Assembly: GCF_000429365.1 (NCBI RefSeq)
Contig: NZ_AUBS01000001.1
Location: 496,001-560,000 of the forward strand
Source of the DNA: Pseudodonghicola xiamenensis DSM 18339
Lineage (GTDB): Bacteria; Pseudomonadota; Alphaproteobacteria; Rhodobacterales; Rhodobacteraceae
Length of the DNA: 64,000 nt
Direction: 5' to 3'
Position 1 is the stretch's first letter. Each line of letters starts with the position of its first letter. Of the stretch, positions 10,401 to 17,799 are shown piece after piece. The position numbers were made by a program, and so were the translations under genes. Below the pieces are notes generated by a model. It did not search any database. It saw only the letters and a program-made list of their open reading frames with translations, and had not been told where the DNA came from.

Positions 10401-10944
10401 GATGCTGGAGGAGGCGATCGCCAAGATCCGCGCCGGCGAGATGGAGGGATTGTCCGAGGCCGACGATCAATGGGCGCCGCAGATCAACCTGGGCGTCCCG
10501 GTGCTGATCCCCGAGGATTATGTCCCCGATCTCGACGTGCGTCTGGGGCTCTATCGCCGTCTCAGCAATCTCACCACCAAGGTGGAGCTGGAGGGCTTCG
10601 CCGCCGAGCTGATCGACCGCTTCGGCAAGCTGCCGAAAGAGGTCAACACGCTGCTGCTTGTGGTGCGCATCAAGGCGATGTGCAAACGCGCCGGCATCGC
10701 CAAGCTTGATGGCGGGCCGAAGGGGGCGACGATCCAGTTCCATAACGACAAGTTCGCCTCGCCCGCCGGGCTGGTGGAATTCGTCCAGGCGCAGAACGGG
10801 CTGGCCAAGATCAAGGACAACAAGATCGTGGTCCGGCGCGACTGGCGAGGGGATGCCGACAAGATCAAGGGCGCGTTCGCCATTGCCCGCGATCTGGCCG
10901 AAAAGGTGGTTGCCGAAAAGAAGAAGGCCGGCACCAAGGGCTGA
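7483..10944 (+). CDS. mfd: Transcription-repair coupling factor Mfd
   Basis: An 1153-residue SF2 DNA translocase that pushes stalled RNA polymerase off lesions and recruits UvrA. Order seen: UvrB-homology region at about 1-340; RNA-polymerase-interacting CarD-like domain starting near residue 480 (GDLVVHVDHGIGRYHGLE); helicase motifs with Walker A GDVGFGKTEV at about 624, DEEQHFG at about 725 and LTATPIPRTL; second RecA lobe with the motif VI region QIRGRVGRSKTRAYAY; and the C-terminal TRCF domain. The length is normal for the family. The ATG follows GAAAGG. A GC-rich hairpin downstream (10958-10990) lies between this gene and the convergent thioesterase. Confidence 0.98.
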   Translation: MTEASHITVGGAPEGFDAQLILNEIAKTGAPVLHIARDDKRMEAMRAALAFLAPDMPVITFPGWDCLPYDRVSPNANISAARMATLAALVHQMPAQFVLLTTLNAATQRIPARDVLREAAFSARVGQRVDEVQLRNFLVRMGFVQSPTVMEPGDYAVRGGIIDIYPPGDAGPVRLDFFGDVLDGARGFDPATQRTTEKLDLVELAPVSEVILDEPAVTRFRQNYRLEFGAAGTDDPLYEAVSAGRKYQGIEHWLPFFHDRLETLFDYLPGATITLDDQVTPARLSRWDSIADQYETRRLAMASKSRIDTVYKPVPPGLLFLDDAMWEAEISGRRVLQFHPLPQPTGPGVIDAGGRIGRNFAPERQQENLSLFGVLASHIKAKLQKGPVLVASYSEGARERLSGLIEDEGLAETIAIPNGTRIGKHGLYLAVWALEAGFETGALTVIAEQDVLGDRLIRAPKKRRKAENFLTEAQSLSPGDLVVHVDHGIGRYHGLEVITAAGAAHECLLLEYAEGSRLYLPVENIELLSRYGHEAGLLDKLGGGAWQAKKAKLKERIREMADRLIRVAAERALRKAPVLEPEHHAWEAFCARFPYQETDDQLHAISDVLGDLDSGQPMDRLICGDVGFGKTEVAMRAAFVAAMSGVQVAVIAPTTLLARQHFASFSERFRGFPVAVHQLSRFVSSAEAAKTRDGLAKGTVDIVVGTHALLAKGIRFNNLGLLIIDEEQHFGVSHKERLKQLRSDIHVLTLTATPIPRTLQLSLSGVRDLSIIGTPPVDRLAIRTYVSEFDAVTIREALLREHYRGGQSFYVVPRLSDLAEVEAFLRDQVPEVTYITAHGQMAAGELDERMNAFYDGKYDVLLATTIVESGLDIPTANTMIVHRADMFGLAQLYQIRGRVGRSKTRAYAYLTTKPRTRLTATAEKRLRVLGSLDTLGAGFTLASQDLDIRGAGNLLGEEQSGQMRDVGYELYQQMLEEAIAKIRAGEMEGLSEADDQWAPQINLGVPVLIPEDYVPDLDVRLGLYRRLSNLTTKVELEGFAAELIDRFGKLPKEVNTLLLVVRIKAMCKRAGIAKLDGGPKGATIQFHNDKFASPAGLVEFVQAQNGLAKIKDNKIVVRRDWRGDADKIKGAFAIARDLAEKVVAEKKKAGTKG

Positions 10945-10957
10945 ACGGCAAAGGGCT

Positions 10958-10990
10958 TGGCCCTGCCAGCCCTCTGTCGCTGGCGGGCCA
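10958..10990. terminator. Hairpin between convergent mfd and thioesterase genes
   Basis: TGGCCC-t-GCCAGC pairs with GCTGGC-GGGCCA across an 8-nt loop, a 12-bp stem with one bulged base. There is no clear T-tract on either side. Its place between two converging genes suggests a shared terminator. Confidence 0.45.
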
Positions 10991-11006
10991 GACCGTCGCG
11001 CCGAGA

Positions 11007-11429
11007 TCAGCCCTCGGAGGCGATCCGGCGGAAGACCCCCTGGGCGCGGCTGCAGACATCGGCTTCGGCGTCTCTCAGTTCGGCCTCCAGGAATACGGTC
11101 TTGCCGCCACCGCCGACCTGGCGCGCCTCGATCACGGCGCGGCCGGGGCTCAGTGCCTTGAGAAACTGGGTATTCATCGACAGCGTCACACAGCGCCGGC
11201 GCGGCTCGCCCGCGGGGGTATAGCAGGCCGCCATGCCCATGGCGAAATCCAGCCCGGTCATCGCCGATCCGCCATGCGCGATGCCCAATCCGTTCATATG
11301 CTTGTCCTCGACGTCGAAGACCACGCGCGACAGTCCGGGTCCCCAGGCGTCAAGTTCGACCCCCACCAGCCGGTTGAAGGCGCCGAGATCCATGTTCGGC
11401 ATATCCTGGTCCCACATCTGATCGCGCAT
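11007..11429 (-). CDS. PaaI-type hotdog-fold acyl-CoA thioesterase
   Basis: A 140-residue single hotdog domain. The segment MNGLGIAHGGSAMTGLDFA carries the HGG and downstream Asp of the PaaI/4HBT-II thioesterases, which hydrolyse acyl-CoA or aryl-CoA esters in the cytoplasm. The substrate is not evident. The C-terminal half (MNTQFLKALSPGRAVIEARQV) matches the usual beta-sheet face of these enzymes. The ATG at 11429 is preceded by AGGGA. Nothing connects the neighbours functionally; it stands alone between mfd and the formate dehydrogenase operon. Confidence 0.85.
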   Translation of the reverse strand: MRDQMWDQDMPNMDLGAFNRLVGVELDAWGPGLSRVVFDVEDKHMNGLGIAHGGSAMTGLDFAMGMAACYTPAGEPRRRCVTLSMNTQFLKALSPGRAVIEARQVGGGGKTVFLEAELRDAEADVCSRAQGVFRRIASEG

Positions 11430-11510
11430 CTGATGTCCCTATCGCTGTTTCGCGCCTTCTATAGGACGGCGGGCACGGCGGGGGGAACCCGGAATGCCTA
11501 CAGGAAGCCC

Positions 11511-11532
11511 CTTTTTTTGGCTGCAAATATCC
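11511..11532 (+). repeat. Intergenic motif CTTTTTnTGGCTGnAAATATCC, copy 1
   Basis: This 22-base block recurs at 63251-63272 with two mismatches (20 of 22 identical). Both copies are intergenic and both are followed at once by GC-rich inverted repeats: here GGGCC-gcat-GGCCC and then the GGGGCAAAGCCCC units. It looks like a dispersed family-specific intergenic element, perhaps part of a terminator. Confidence 0.7.
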
Positions 11533-11556
11533 TGGGGTGAGGGCCGCATGGCCCGA

Positions 11557-11646
11557 GGGGCAAAGCCCCTCAAAATCTTACCTCTGGGGGCAAAGCCCCT
11601 CAAAATCTTACCTCTGGGGGCAAAGCCCCCGAAAACCTGACGAGCA
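11557..11646. repeat. Tandem 30-bp repeat, three units, each with a GGGGCAAAGCCCC hairpin
   Basis: Units begin at 11557, 11587 and 11617. The first two are nearly identical over 30 bases (hairpin core, then TCAAAATCTTAC and CTCTG); the third diverges after its hairpin. Each core folds into a 5-bp GGGGC/GCCCC stem with an AAA loop. The array lies downstream of fdsD on the minus strand, so it may end the formate dehydrogenase transcript. Copy number could vary between strains. Confidence 0.8.
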
Positions 11647-11682
11647 GGAAAACCTTTCATCCGGGCCAGCGGTCGCCGGGCT

Positions 11683-11907
11683 TTACCCTTGTGTTTCCGG
11701 CACCCGGATCTCGGTCATTGCCGCGATCACCAGCGGATCGAGGCCGGCACCGCCCGCCGTTACATACGCGGCCAGCGCCGCCCGCATGCGCGGCTCCCAG
11801 AAATCGTTGATATGGCCGGCGATCAGCTTGGCCTGATCCGCGCCGGGTTGGGATTTGAAGAAGGTGGCGATCTGGTTCGCCATCATCACCAGTTTATCAG
11901 GCGACAT
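11683..11907 (-). CDS. fdsD: NAD-dependent formate dehydrogenase, delta subunit FdsD
   Basis: A 74-residue small protein beginning MSPDKLVMMANQIATFF, the recognisable FdsD opening, with a helical body (LIAGHINDFWEPRMRAAL). FdsD is a small accessory subunit of the cytoplasmic molybdenum formate dehydrogenase; in Rhodobacter capsulatus it is needed for, and associates with, the active complex. The ATG at 11907 overlaps the end of fdhD by 11 bases and matches family length. A start at 11952 would add 15 unconserved residues. It is the last gene of the lysR-fdsG-fdsB-fdsA-fdhD-fdsD series. Confidence 0.9.
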   Translation of the reverse strand: MSPDKLVMMANQIATFFKSQPGADQAKLIAGHINDFWEPRMRAALAAYVTAGGAGLDPLVIAAMTEIRVPETQG

Positions 11908-12715
11908 CTGCGGCTCCGGTCTTGATGCGGTGGGGGTGGGCGTAAAGGTCAAAGCCGCTGCCGCGGGCGAAGGCGGCGAGCGTGAGGCCGGCCTGTTCCG
12001 CCAGCTCTACCGCCAATGCGGTGGGGGCGGAGACGGCGATCAGAATCGGGCAGCCGGCCATCACGGTCTTCTGCACCATCTCGACCGACACGCGGGAGGT
12101 GATGACAAAGGCGCAGGCTCCGGCATCCTCGCCATCCCGCGCCAGAGCGCCGATCAGCTTGTCGAGCGCATTGTGGCGGCCGACATCCTCGCGCGCGCGG
12201 GCAATCGAACCATCGGCGCGCAATTGCCCGGCGGCATGGACCGCGCGGGTGCGGTCGTGCAGCGGCTGCCACTGGCGCAGCGCCTCGGTGGCGCGGGCGA
12301 CATGGGCGGCGTCAAATCGCAGATCCGAGGCGAGGCTGGGCAAGGGCCGGATCGCCTGGTCTATTGAGTCGATGCCGCAGAGACCGCATCCCACGGGGCC
12401 CGCCATGCTGCGACGGCGCGCGGCCAGCACCGCGCCATGGCCGTGGTTCAGCCAGAACCGTGCCTCGATCCCCTTAGGATGGTGTGCGATCTCAAGCTCC
12501 TCCACCTGATCGGGGCTGTCGATGAAGCCTTCGGTCAGGGCGAAGCCGATGGCGAAATCCTCCAGATCGTCGGGGCTCGCCATCATCACCGCCTGAGTGC
12601 TGCCGTCGAAGACCATGGCCACCGGCACCTCGGCGGGCAGCGCACGGGTGATGGTGCGGGCACCATCGCGCTGGACCGAGAGGCCGGGGGTGGACAGGGC
12701 TGTCGGGCGGCGCAT
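11897..12715 (-). CDS. fdhD: Formate dehydrogenase accessory sulfurtransferase FdhD (FdsC)
   Basis: A 272-residue cytoplasmic protein that carries sulfur from a cysteine desulfurase to the bis-MGD cofactor before its insertion into formate dehydrogenase. The CxxC sulfur-transfer motif is in GPVGCGLCGIDS (Cys110 and Cys113). The middle contains the expected RDGARTIT and FAIGFALTEGFI elements, and the C-terminal half has the family's ALDKLIGA and ITSRVSVEMVQK segments. It starts 5 bp after fdsA ends, so the two are probably translated together. Confidence 0.96.
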   Translation of the reverse strand: MRRPTALSTPGLSVQRDGARTITRALPAEVPVAMVFDGSTQAVMMASPDDLEDFAIGFALTEGFIDSPDQVEELEIAHHPKGIEARFWLNHGHGAVLAARRRSMAGPVGCGLCGIDSIDQAIRPLPSLASDLRFDAAHVARATEALRQWQPLHDRTRAVHAAGQLRADGSIARAREDVGRHNALDKLIGALARDGEDAGACAFVITSRVSVEMVQKTVMAGCPILIAVSAPTALAVELAEQAGLTLAAFARGSGFDLYAHPHRIKTGAADVA

Positions 12716-12720
12716 CGGGA

Positions 12721-15615
12721 TTACTCCGCCGCCGGCAGGATGCGGCGCGAGCGTTCGGCCTGGGCGCTATAGGCCTCCTGCCAGTCGCTCGGCCCGTTCG
12801 ACGGGCTGACCTGCACCGCCGTTACCTTGAATTCCGGGCAGTTGGTGGCCCAGTCGGAGTAATCCGTGGTGATCACATTCGCCTGGGTGTCCGGGTGGTG
12901 GAAGGTGGTATAGACCACGCCGGGGCTGACCCGGTCGGTGATCTGCGCCCTCAGCGTGGTCTCGCCCGAGCGCGAGGCCAGGCGGATCCAGTCGCCATCC
13001 CGGATGCCGCGCCCCTCGGCATCATGGGGGTGGATCTCCAGCACATCCTGATCGTGCCAGGTCACATTCTCGGTCCGCCGGGTCTGGGCGCCGACGTTAT
13101 ACTGGCTGAGGATGCGTCCCGTGGTCAGCAGCAGCGGGAAGCGCGGGCCGGTCTTCTCGTCGGTCGCCACATATTCGGTGATCATGAACCGACCCTTACC
13201 GCGCACGAAGCCGTCGACATGCATCAGCGGCGTGCCCTCTGGGTGTGCCTCGTTACAGGGCCATTGCACCGATCCCTTTTCATCCAGCAGATCATAGGTG
13301 ACACCGGCAAAACTGGGGGTGGTGGCCGCGATCTCGGCCATGATCTGGGCCGGGTGGGTATACTGCCAGTCCGCGCCCATGGCATTCGCCAGCATCTGCG
13401 TCGCTTCCCAATCGGCATAGCCGGCCTTGGGCGCCATTACCCGGCGCACCCGATTGATGCGGCGTTCCGCATTGGTGAAGGTGCCATCCTTCTCAAGGAA
13501 GGAGGAGCCCGGCAGGAAGACATGGGCGTAATTCGCCGTCTCGTTCAGGAAGAGGTCATGAACGATGACGCATTCCATCGCGGCCAGGCCGGCGGCCACA
13601 TGTTTGGTGTCCGGATCCGATTGCAGGATGTCCTCACCCTGACAATAGAGGCCCTTGAAGCTGCCATCGACGGCGGCATCGAGCATGTTGTTGATCCTGA
13701 GGCCCGGCTCCGGGTCGATCTCCACGCCCCAAGCCTCTTCGAAGACGGCGCGCACCTCGGGCAGTTTGACATGGCGATAGCCCGGCAGTTCGTGCGGAAA
13801 GCTGCCCATGTCGCAGGAGCCTTGCACGTTGTTCTGGCCCCTGAGCGGGTTCACCCCCACACCGGGCCGGCCCATGTTGCCGGTCAGCATGGCGAGGTTG
13901 GCAATGGCCATCACGGTGGTGGAGCCTTGCGAATGCTCCGTCACCCCCAGCCCGTAATAGATCGCCCCATTGCCGCCCTTGGCATAGAGACGCGCCGCCG
14001 CGCGCAGTTCCGCCGCCGGCACGCCGGTCAGCATCTCGGTCGCCTCGGGGCTGTGGCGCGGGTCGGAGGCGAATTCCATGTAAAGCTGGAATTCGTCCCA
14101 GTCGCAGCGTTCGCGAATGAAGGCCTCGTCATAAAGCCCTTCGGTCACGATCACATGGGCGAGTGCGGTGACCACGGCGACATTGGTGCCGGGGCGCAGG
14201 GCCAGGTGATGGGCGGCGCGGATATGCGGCGATTTCACCAGGTCGATGCGGCGCGGGTCGATCACGATCAGCTTGGCGCCCTGACGCAGCCGCTTCTTCA
14301 GCCGCGAGCCGAAGACCGGGTGGCCGTCGGTCGGGTTGGCGCCGATCACCAGCACCACGTCCGCGGCTTCGATACTGTCGAAATCCTGGGTGCCGGCCGA
14401 GGTGCCATAGGTCTGGCCCAGCCCGTAGCCGGTGGGTGAATGGCAGACCCGGGCGCAGGTGTCGGTATTGTTGTTCAGAAACACCGCGCGCGCCAGCTTC
14501 TGCACCAGATAGGTTTCCTCGTTGGTGCAGCGGCTGGACGTGATCACGCCGATCGAACGGCGGCCGTATTTCTCCTGCAAGCCCCGCATGCGGGTGGCAG
14601 CGAAACTCAGCGCCTCGTCCCAACTCACTTCCCGCCAGGGTTCCTCGATGCTGTCGCGGATCATCGGCGACAGGATGCGGTCGGGGTGGGTGGCATAGCC
14701 ATAGGCGAAACGGCCCTTGACGCAGCTGTGGCCGCGGTTGGCCTTGCCGTGCTTCCAGGGCACCATGCGCACCAGCTGATCGCCCTGCATCTCGGCCTTG
14801 AAGGAACAGCCGACGCCGCAATAGGCGCAGGTGGTGATGACCGATCGGTCGGGGGTGCCCAGTTCGATCACCGATTTCTCCTGCAACGTCGCGGTCGGGC
14901 AGGCCTGAACGCAGGCGCCGCAGCTCACGCAGTCGGAGCTGAGGAAATCGGTGCCCCCGGCGGAGACCCGGCTGTCGAAACCGCGCCCCTCGATGGTGAG
15001 CGCAAAGGTGCCCTGAACCTCTTCACAGGCGCGAACACAGCGGTTGCAGACGATGCATTTGCTGGGGTCATAGGTGAAATAGGGGTTGCTGTCGTCCTTG
15101 GGCAGCCATTCGGGGTTGGCGACGCCAGAGGTGTCGCGCGGGGCGAAGTGATTGGCAAGCGGGGCGGTTTCGGGCGCCTGATAGCGCACGTCGCGCAGGC
15201 CCACGGCGCCGGCCATGTCCTGCAGTTCGCAATCGCCATTGGCGGCGCAGGTCAGGCAATCGAGCGGGTGGTCGGAGATATAGAGCTCCATCACCCCCTT
15301 GCGGATCTTGCGGATCTTGTCGGACTGGGTGTGCACCACCATGCCCGGATGCACCGGCGTGGTGCAGGAGGCGGGCGTGCCGCGCCGCCCCTCGATCTCG
15401 ACCACGCAGAGCCGGCAGGAGCCGAAGGCATCAAGACTGTCGGTGGCGCAGAGCTTGGGGATTTGGGTGCCGATCTCGGCCGCCGCGCGCATGACCGAAG
15501 TGCCCTCGGGCACCGTTGCCTCGACGCCGTCGATGGTCAGCGTGACCGGCTTGCCATGTTTTTCGGGCGTGCCCATGTCGCGGGTATCGTCCCAGGGGAT
15601 GATGAAGTCTTTCAT
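12721..15615 (-). CDS. fdsA: NAD-dependent formate dehydrogenase, alpha (catalytic) subunit FdsA
   Basis: A 964-residue Mo/W-bis-MGD enzyme oxidising formate to CO2 and passing electrons to FdsB for NAD reduction. Order: a 2Fe-2S ferredoxin-like domain (cysteines at about 56, 67, 70 and 84); a NuoG-like Cys/His segment at about 116-129; two 4Fe-4S clusters at about 187-197 and 229-239; the molybdopterin-oxidoreductase 4Fe-4S motif CAYCGVGC at about 263-270; and the catalytic CH pair in TCARVCHSPTG (Cys391-His392). The molybdopterin dinucleotide-binding domain is at the C-terminus. Length and order match Rhodobacter and Cupriavidus FdsA. An 88-bp gap with a small CGCCC/GGGCG hairpin separates it from fdsB. 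Confidence 0.97.
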   Translation of the reverse strand: MKDFIIPWDDTRDMGTPEKHGKPVTLTIDGVEATVPEGTSVMRAAAEIGTQIPKLCATDSLDAFGSCRLCVVEIEGRRGTPASCTTPVHPGMVVHTQSDKIRKIRKGVMELYISDHPLDCLTCAANGDCELQDMAGAVGLRDVRYQAPETAPLANHFAPRDTSGVANPEWLPKDDSNPYFTYDPSKCIVCNRCVRACEEVQGTFALTIEGRGFDSRVSAGGTDFLSSDCVSCGACVQACPTATLQEKSVIELGTPDRSVITTCAYCGVGCSFKAEMQGDQLVRMVPWKHGKANRGHSCVKGRFAYGYATHPDRILSPMIRDSIEEPWREVSWDEALSFAATRMRGLQEKYGRRSIGVITSSRCTNEETYLVQKLARAVFLNNNTDTCARVCHSPTGYGLGQTYGTSAGTQDFDSIEAADVVLVIGANPTDGHPVFGSRLKKRLRQGAKLIVIDPRRIDLVKSPHIRAAHHLALRPGTNVAVVTALAHVIVTEGLYDEAFIRERCDWDEFQLYMEFASDPRHSPEATEMLTGVPAAELRAAARLYAKGGNGAIYYGLGVTEHSQGSTTVMAIANLAMLTGNMGRPGVGVNPLRGQNNVQGSCDMGSFPHELPGYRHVKLPEVRAVFEEAWGVEIDPEPGLRINNMLDAAVDGSFKGLYCQGEDILQSDPDTKHVAAGLAAMECVIVHDLFLNETANYAHVFLPGSSFLEKDGTFTNAERRINRVRRVMAPKAGYADWEATQMLANAMGADWQYTHPAQIMAEIAATTPSFAGVTYDLLDEKGSVQWPCNEAHPEGTPLMHVDGFVRGKGRFMITEYVATDEKTGPRFPLLLTTGRILSQYNVGAQTRRTENVTWHDQDVLEIHPHDAEGRGIRDGDWIRLASRSGETTLRAQITDRVSPGVVYTTFHHPDTQANVITTDYSDWATNCPEFKVTAVQVSPSNGPSDWQEAYSAQAERSRRILPAAE

Positions 15616-15703
15616 CGCATGACCTCCTGTGCGGAGCGGAAAGGCAAAGTAAGAAGGGCGGCGCCCGACCCTGGGTGGGCGATACGTGGAGAAGGTTGCG
15701 CCC

Positions 15704-17221
15704 TCATTCCGCCGCCTCCTTCACCGTACCGAACTCTTCCGGGAAGCGTTGCAGCGCCGATAGCACCGGATAGGGGGTGAAGCCCCCCAGCGCGCAGAGC
15801 GAGCCGTCCTTCATCACCTCGCAAAGATCGGTCAGGAGCGGCACTGCGCCGGCGTCGCCAGCGGCGATGCGATCCAGCGTCTCGACCCCGCGCACCGCGC
15901 CGATGCGGCAGGGGGTGCATTTGCCGCAGCTTTCCACCGCGCAGAATTCCATCGCGAAGCGCGCCATCTTCAACATGTCGGCGCTGTCGTCGAAGACCAC
16001 CACGCCGGCATGGCCGATCAGCCCGCCCTGGCCATCGAATTCCTCGTATCCGAAGGGGGTGGCGAAATCGTCGTGAGAGAAATAGGCCCCCAATGGTCCG
16101 CCGATCTGCACCGCCTTGACGGGGCGGCCGCTGGCAGTGCCGCCGGCAATCTCTTCAACCAATTGGCCCAGGGGCATGCCGAAGGCGGTCTCGAACAGCC
16201 CGCCGAACCGCACGTTGCCGGCGATCTGTACCGGGATGGTGCCCTTGGACCGGCCCAAGCCGAAATCGGCATAGAACTGCGCGCCCTTCTCGAAGATCAC
16301 TGGCACGGTGGCGAGCGAGATCACGTTGTTCACCACCGTTGGCCGGCCCAGGAACCCCTCCAGCGCTGGCAGCGGCGGTTTCGCCCGCACCACGCCGCGC
16401 TTGCCTTCGAGCGAGTTCAGGAGCGAGGTTTCCTCGCCGCAGACATAGGCGCCGGCGCCGACCCGTACCTCCATGTCGAAGGCATGGCGTGAGCCCAGCA
16501 CAGAGGCGCCCAGAACGCCTTCGATCCGGGCAATCTGGATCGCCTGGCGCAGCATGTCGATGGCGACGGGATATTCCGACCGGATATAGACATATCCCTT
16601 GGTCGCCCCGGTGCCGAGGCCGGCAATCGCCATGCCCTCGATCAGGCAGAACGGATCGCCCTCGATGATCATCCGGTCAGCGAAGGTGCCGCTGTCGCCC
16701 TCGTCGGCATTGCAGACGATATATTTCTGCGGCGCTTTCGCCATCCGCACGGTGTCCCATTTGACGCCGGTGGGGAAACCAGCACCACCGCGTCCGCGCA
16801 GGCCCGAGGTCTTGACCTCCTCGACGATCTGCAACGCATTCATGCCAAGGGCGCGGCGCAGACCGGTCAGCCCGCCATGCGCCTGATAGTCGGCCAGGGA
16901 CAGCGGATCGGTCAGGCCGCAGCGGGCAAAGGTCAATCGGGTCTGATGGGCGAAGAAGGGGATGTCCTCGACCCGGCCCAGCGTTTCGATCTTGCCGTCG
17001 AACAGGGCAGGAACGTCAGAGGCCGCAAGCGGGCCATAGGCCAGACGCTCGCCGTTTTCCTCGATCTCGACCAGCGGTTCCAGCCAAACCATGCCACGGG
17101 TGCCGTTGCGGATCAGCTCGATCTCCAGTCCGCGGGCCCTGGCCTCTGCCTGGATGGCCTCGGCCACCTCATCGGCGCCAAGCGCCTTGGCGGCGGAATC
17201 GAGGGGGATGTAAATCTTCAT
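15704..17221 (-). CDS. fdsB: NAD-dependent formate dehydrogenase, beta subunit FdsB
   Basis: A 505-residue NuoF-like flavoprotein that takes electrons from FdsA and reduces NAD. An N-terminal thioredoxin-like region (about 1-100) precedes the FMN/NADH-binding domain with GRGGAGFPTGVKW and CNADEGDSGTFADR. The 4Fe-4S ligands are in ESCGKCTPCRIG near residue 440. FdsB and FdsG together correspond to the NADH-dehydrogenase module of complex I. Its start codon overlaps the fdsG stop (ATGA), so the two are translationally coupled. Confidence 0.97.
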   Translation of the reverse strand: MKIYIPLDSAAKALGADEVAEAIQAEARARGLEIELIRNGTRGMVWLEPLVEIEENGERLAYGPLAASDVPALFDGKIETLGRVEDIPFFAHQTRLTFARCGLTDPLSLADYQAHGGLTGLRRALGMNALQIVEEVKTSGLRGRGGAGFPTGVKWDTVRMAKAPQKYIVCNADEGDSGTFADRMIIEGDPFCLIEGMAIAGLGTGATKGYVYIRSEYPVAIDMLRQAIQIARIEGVLGASVLGSRHAFDMEVRVGAGAYVCGEETSLLNSLEGKRGVVRAKPPLPALEGFLGRPTVVNNVISLATVPVIFEKGAQFYADFGLGRSKGTIPVQIAGNVRFGGLFETAFGMPLGQLVEEIAGGTASGRPVKAVQIGGPLGAYFSHDDFATPFGYEEFDGQGGLIGHAGVVVFDDSADMLKMARFAMEFCAVESCGKCTPCRIGAVRGVETLDRIAAGDAGAVPLLTDLCEVMKDGSLCALGGFTPYPVLSALQRFPEEFGTVKEAAE

Positions 17222-17694
17222 GCCTCGATCTCCCCGATGATGCGGTCGAGCTTTTGCGCATCGACCCGGCCCAGCAACTTGCCGTCAACCATGGCGGACG
17301 GTCCGCAGGCGCAAAGCCCGAGGCAATAGACCGGTTCCAGCGTGACGGCGCCGTTTTCGGTGGTGCCGTGCCACTCCACCCCCAGGCGTGCTTGCGCGTG
17401 CTCGCCAAGCGCGGCCCCGCCCATGGCCTGGCAGGCCTCTGCCCGGCAGATCTTCACCACATGGCGACCGGCGGGCAGGGTGCGGAAGTCGTGATAGAAA
17501 GAGACGACGCCATGCACCTCGGCCCGCGAGATGTTCAGCGCTTCGGCGATCAGCGGCTGGGCGATGTCGGGGATCACCCCGTAAGCGTCCTGTAGGGCGT
17601 GGAGGATGGGCAGCAACGGGCCTTCGAGGTCCGAGACCCCGGCGATCAGCGCCTTGATCTCATCTGTGTCCGGCTGCGGGATGTCCCGTGGCAT
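17218..17694 (-). CDS. fdsG: NAD-dependent formate dehydrogenase, gamma subunit FdsG
   Basis: A 158-residue NuoE-like thioredoxin-fold protein carrying one 2Fe-2S cluster, with ligands in ICRAEACQAMG and VYCLGLCACGPSA. It pairs with FdsB in the soluble formate dehydrogenase. The ATG at 17694 is preceded by GGGAG nine bases upstream. A longer frame to 17751 would run through the promoter region, so I reject it. This is the first structural gene of the operon, 105 bp downstream of the lysR stop, and that gap holds the likely operator. Confidence 0.96.
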   Translation of the reverse strand: MPRDIPQPDTDEIKALIAGVSDLEGPLLPILHALQDAYGVIPDIAQPLIAEALNISRAEVHGVVSFYHDFRTLPAGRHVVKICRAEACQAMGGAALGEHAQARLGVEWHGTTENGAVTLEPVYCLGLCACGPSAMVDGKLLGRVDAQKLDRIIGEIEA

Positions 17695-17769
17695 GGTATC
17701 GTACTCCCAATGTCTTGAGAGGGATCTGTGGGCTGTTCTGCCGCAAATCAATATTGAAGTTTCGTTAAG

Positions 17770-17788
17770 TGATAGAAGGTTTCTATCA
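17770..17788. promoter_or_regulatory. LysR-type operator candidate upstream of fdsG
   Basis: TGATAGAA-GGT-TTCTATCA is a perfect 8-bp inverted repeat containing ATAG-N7-CTAT, the half-site geometry known for OxyR-class LysR regulators. It sits 76-94 bases upstream of the fdsG start, just after the stop of the LysR gene. It is the most likely binding site for that regulator. Confidence 0.7.
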
Positions 17789-17799
17789 ACTGACTGCAG

